Shown here: positions 19,825-22,615 of the stretch, piece after piece
How positions within the stretch are numbered: position 1 is the stretch's first letter
How the letters are laid out: each line of letters begins with the position of its first letter
Origin: Pseudomonadota bacterium
GTDB taxonomy: Bacteria; Pseudomonadota; Gammaproteobacteria; Burkholderiales; Thiobacillaceae
Assembly: GCA_021780975.1 (NCBI GenBank)
Contig: JAJXXS010000180.1
Span: 1-22,615 of the forward strand
Length of the DNA: 22,615 bases
Direction: 5' to 3'
The notes under the pieces: generated by a model
Told to the model about the DNA's origin: nothing
The model's database searches: none
What the model saw: only the letters and a program-made list of their open reading frames with translations
Program-made: the position numbers and the translations under genes

Positions 19825-21516
19825 TCAGTCAGGATTGTTGTCGTGCCCCGGCGCCTGGCCGGCGTCTATCAAGGCAAGCGTCGCCGCCCGCAGCCGTGGA
19901 TCGCTCAAAAGTCCCACGACGTCGACGAGGCTGACGGCCACGTCCGCCTCGTCGTCCTCCCCGTGGGCACGGAACCCCAATGAGGTTGCGAGCAAATCGT
20001 CCTCGATGAGACATGAGAATGCCGTGTCGTCCAGCCCAGCCTCCATGAGGATCGCCCGGCGGAAGCGGGATCCCTCGGGCAACTGCCGGGCTCCCGACAG
20101 GCGCATCTGTCCGGAGGACCGCGCCAGAAGCAGCCACGCCATTTGGCACAGCCAGTTGGGCAGGCCGCCTTGCGGCACTTCGACGTAATAGCCCAGCGGC
20201 AGCCCCGCACAGGGCCGCAGATGCTCCGCCACGCCAGCAAGCCTGGCGAACGTATCGATGGCCTGCGGCCACGGGGTGCCTGGGGCGTCCGCTTCCGGGA
20301 TGAGGTCGTCGACCGGTGGCGACGAGACGGAGGCGGTTTCGCGGGCCGTCCTCGGCTGCGACTGGGTAATCGTTGTCATACCGGCCGGCTCGCCGGGCGT
20401 TGTCGCGGGCTCGTCCGGCCGCCGCGGGGCTGCCTTGGCCGGCTTGATCAGCTGCTCCCGCGTGGCATCCGGCATGCGCTCCAGTGCGACCAGCAGCTGG
20501 GGTACGGGAATCCCGGCATTCAGCCGAGATTCCAGGGAGACTTCCCACTCGCGCATGAGCCGCTGAGCATCCATCGTGGCGGACGCGGACGTGTCTTCCA
20601 CCCCAGCATCGTCCGCCGCATCGTCTTCGGCCAGGCGCACGGCGTCCAGATCCTCCGCATAGCGGGCCGTGGCGGGCTGGATGATCTCGGCCGCAAAGGC
20701 CGCCTCGCCAATCCCAAACCGGGCAGCCAGCCGTCGCAGCGCGTTGTAATGCGGTTGCAGGCGCTTCGTTGCGAGGTTCGTGAGACGATAGTTGAGCGCG
20801 CCCAGACGTTCCACCGCGTAGCGGTAAACCGTAATATTGGCGGTCGACATCCTGAGCCCCAGCGCACGGCACTCGGCCTCCAGTTGCCGAACCGTGATCT
20901 CGTGCCCCTTCTGGGTTTCCAAGACCTCCTTGAGGGACATCAGCGCATTGGCCTTATCCCAAAACGAGATGTCGGCCCGCTGCTCGTTCTCGCCCACGTG
21001 CCAGGCCAGCGCCGCCGCCTCGCTCTTCCAGGGCACGAAGCGACAGGTGATCATCTCGAACCGGCTGTCGCCTTCCTGGTAGAGTTCCTGCAGGGCCTGC
21101 AGCCGGGTATTGCCCCCACCCGCCACCATGTAGGCCTCTTCACCCGGACGGCGCGTCACGCCGAACACCGATTGCAGGCCCATGGTGCGGATGGACTCCT
21201 TGATCTCACCGAACTTGGGATTCTTCTCCCGGCGCGGATTGCGGTCGTACGGCTTGACCTGCATGACGTAGACCGGGATGAGCGAGCCCTCGTAGTCCTT
21301 GTCCGGGATCAGTTCCCCGCTGCCCTTGGGCCGGGGGACGTGCAGACGGTCGTTGATGAGTTGCGCCCGCTCCTCCTTGGGCTGGTGCTTTTGCCGCTGC
21401 AGGTTCTCCGCGTCCGCCTTCAGGCGATCCCGCAGTGAGCGCAAGGTGGGATCGTTATCGATTACGTCGCCGGGCTTCACCCCTTTCGGGAGAACGAACT
21501 TATCCTTTGCACTCAT
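19825..21516 (-). CDS. parB: ParB-family partition protein, PFGI-1 ICE class
   Basis: The 563-residue protein has an N-terminal ParB-type core: IPVYVMQVKPYDRNPRREKNPKFGEIKESIRTMGLQSVFGVTRRPGEEAYMVAGGGNTRLQALQELYQEGD, with GGGNTRL at 133-139 replacing the GERR box, then CRFVPWKSEAAALAWHVGENEQRADISFWDKANALMSLKEV. An HTH region follows (ITVRQLEAECRALGLRMSTANITVYRYAVERL). The C-terminal half is long, beginning with an acidic/Pro-rich linker. Length and motif variants fit the PFGI-1-type ICE ParB family rather than chromosomal ParB. The ATG overlaps the parA stop (ATGA). With ParA it should serve stable inheritance of the element. No parS site is identified with certainty. Confidence 0.92.
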   Translation of the reverse strand: MSAKDKFVLPKGVKPGDVIDNDPTLRSLRDRLKADAENLQRQKHQPKEERAQLINDRLHVPRPKGSGELIPDKDYEGSLIPVYVMQVKPYDRNPRREKNPKFGEIKESIRTMGLQSVFGVTRRPGEEAYMVAGGGNTRLQALQELYQEGDSRFEMITCRFVPWKSEAAALAWHVGENEQRADISFWDKANALMSLKEVLETQKGHEITVRQLEAECRALGLRMSTANITVYRYAVERLGALNYRLTNLATKRLQPHYNALRRLAARFGIGEAAFAAEIIQPATARYAEDLDAVRLAEDDAADDAGVEDTSASATMDAQRLMREWEVSLESRLNAGIPVPQLLVALERMPDATREQLIKPAKAAPRRPDEPATTPGEPAGMTTITQSQPRTARETASVSSPPVDDLIPEADAPGTPWPQAIDTFARLAGVAEHLRPCAGLPLGYYVEVPQGGLPNWLCQMAWLLLARSSGQMRLSGARQLPEGSRFRRAILMEAGLDDTAFSCLIEDDLLATSLGFRAHGEDDEADVAVSLVDVVGLLSDPRLRAATLALIDAGQAPGHDNNPD

Positions 21517-22436
21517 GGCTGCCCCCCATCCTCTTGCGGTTCAGGCCCAGCGCCGTCCCCCGATTCCGGCGGCACATCGTCCTGGGCTCCGCCGGCATAG
21601 ACCCCTTTAAGGCTCGGGATCAGCTCCCAAACCAAGGCGTGCATCGTCTGCGATGCCTTCAGGGTGGATTCGATCTCGCGCCGGGAGACCGGGGTCTTGC
21701 GGATTTTTGGGTCGGGTGGCCGGTGGACCGGGCGTTTCTCGGTCAGCGTGGCCTGATAGATGTCCAGATCCGGGATGGTGGTATCCAAAATGGAAACGCG
21801 CCCCCCAGACTTGATGAAGTTTTGTCGTACGACATCGGCGATGTCGCGCGAATTGTTTGAGCGGCGCAGGCAGTTGATGACCCCCTTGACCGCCCCCACT
21901 GGATGATTGGCCTCTTCCAGCTCCAGGATCATGGCCAGGGTGCCTTCGACGAACTCGGCGGCCGACAGGACATCCGGCTTGACCGGGGTCAGGATGAGGT
22001 CGGCCGCGATGCAGGCAGCATCCTGCACCACGCCGTCGCCGCCGTGGGTGTCGATGATGACGATGTCGTAATTGTCCCGCACGTCGGGACATTGCAGTGC
22101 CGTCTTAAGCCGCACCACCCGGCCTGTGCGGGCGGTCAGCCAGTTGACCAGCCCGGTCTCGGGCGAATCAGAACATACGATGTCGATGGCGCCTGGCGCC
22201 CCATCCAGGCTGATTTCCGAGATGCAATCGGAGGTTACGGCCCCTTGCACCAGGGCGTGGGAAAGCGCGTAGGGCGCTTGCTGCTTGATAGGCAATGCCT
22301 TCGATAGCGAAGGCTTTTCGTCGGTGTCGACGAGGAGGACATTGAGCCCCATATCGGCGAGAAGACAGCCGATGTTGAGCGACAAGGTAGTCTTGCCTAT
22401 CCCCCCTTTGGTCCCAATTACCGCAATTTTTATCAT
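21513..22436 (-). CDS. parA: ParA/Soj-type partition ATPase
   Basis: From ATG 22436 the protein has 307 residues. It opens MIKIAVIGTKGGIGKTTLSL, with the deviant Walker A motif KGGIGKTT (10-17). VLLVDTDEKPS (34-43) is the Walker A' strand, and DIVIIDTHGG (124-133) is Walker B. The spacing and deviant lysine are those of the ParA/MinD class. GGGGTGG lies just before the ATG; an in-frame start at 22490 is possible but less likely. It lacks an N-terminal HTH, as in Soj-like ICE ParA proteins. It would position the element with ParB by cycling on the nucleoid. It heads the module; the AT-rich region upstream is the likely promoter. Confidence 0.94.
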   Translation of the reverse strand: MIKIAVIGTKGGIGKTTLSLNIGCLLADMGLNVLLVDTDEKPSLSKALPIKQQAPYALSHALVQGAVTSDCISEISLDGAPGAIDIVCSDSPETGLVNWLTARTGRVVRLKTALQCPDVRDNYDIVIIDTHGGDGVVQDAACIAADLILTPVKPDVLSAAEFVEGTLAMILELEEANHPVGAVKGVINCLRRSNNSRDIADVVRQNFIKSGGRVSILDTTIPDLDIYQATLTEKRPVHRPPDPKIRKTPVSRREIESTLKASQTMHALVWELIPSLKGVYAGGAQDDVPPESGDGAGPEPQEDGGQP

Positions 22437-22615
22437 TGCCACCCCACAAGTCGATAAACTGACCTTATGGGCACTGGTACGGCTCAGCACCGATAGCTTA
22501 AATTTATATTATGTTAAATCATAGAAATATCCGCTCCAGGCGCCTTTTGTTTGTTGTCGATCCCACGAAATCTTGGTAAACCCCCCTGAAATCTTGGTAA
22601 CACACCTTCGTGGCG
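22437..22615. promoter_or_regulatory. parA upstream region with iteron-like repeats
   Basis: No gene is evident here. An AT-rich tract at about 22498-22525 (TTAAATTTATATTATGTTAA within it) probably holds the parA promoter on the minus strand, although I cannot fix -35 and -10 boxes. Further out, GAAATCTTGGTAA occurs exactly at 22567-22579 and 22588-22600 (21-base period). CCACGAA (22563-22569) and TTCGTGG (22607-22613) form an inverted repeat around the pair. These could be ParB sites, an operator or the edge of a longer iteron array outside the window. Confidence 0.5.

Noticed and set aside
20143..21438. A 431-codon plus-strand open frame opposite parB
   Set aside because: It is antisense to a well-supported ParB family gene and has shadow-like composition.
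1..22615. tRNA gene or att site for the island
   Set aside because: I saw no cloverleaf-forming sequence, integrase gene or end repeat in the window, so the boundaries must lie outside it.

Overview
This GC-rich window reads as one end of an integrative and conjugative element (ICE) or genomic island of the PFGI-1 / SPI-7 / ICEclc type in a proteobacterium, probably beta-, gamma- or Acidithiobacillia-like. The evidence is a minus-strand gene series typical of such elements: ParA, an ICE-type ParB, a DUF2857 protein, a large winged-helix replication protein resembling the STY4528 family, a PFL_4669-like (DUF1845) protein, a DUF3158 protein, a single-stranded DNA-binding protein and DNA topoisomerase III. 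No tRNA, rRNA, integrase, transposase or CRISPR array is visible, so the ends of the element lie outside the window.

Layout, following transcription (minus strand, right to left). 22436-18712: parA, parB, DUF2857 and a small winged-helix protein, almost all joined by 4-base stop/start overlaps. 18697-17219: a replication-type protein whose own coding sequence carries four exact 18-bp direct repeats at a 23-bp period, with an inverted copy, an AT-rich tract and a G-rich tract beside them; this looks like an origin embedded in an initiator gene, as in phage lambda O. 17191-14317: a fusion protein with Rha-like and P22-antirepressor-like domains, then the PFL_4669-like and DUF3158 proteins. 13919-14323: a lone plus-strand gene, divergent from ssb. 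13775-12298: ssb and three small genes, including a DUF2934 protein. 11910-8541: small genes, an FtsH-like membrane protease and a ParB/sulfiredoxin-fold protein coupled to it. 8194-3578: an XRE regulator, a coiled-coil protein, three small ICE-type genes, a membrane protein and topB. 3419-332: a small ORF and a large autotransporter with an NHL-propeller passenger, probably cargo. 1-248: the 3' end of a plus-strand SNF2-type helicase with a strong intrinsic terminator.

Two intergenic elements of about 230-255 bp (8209-8435 and 12001-12256) stand out. Each is closed by long terminal inverted repeats and filled with hairpins. They share four short sequence blocks in the same order although most of their stems differ in sequence, so they look like two members of one structured-RNA family. 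An IscB-associated omega/HEARO-type RNA without its nuclease is my leading but unverified idea.

Working picture: ParA/ParB and the DUF proteins serve maintenance of the excised element; the winged-helix protein and its internal repeats would initiate replication, helped by SSB and TopB; regulators (XRE, Rha/antirepressor fusion) control it; the FtsH and autotransporter genes are accessory functions.
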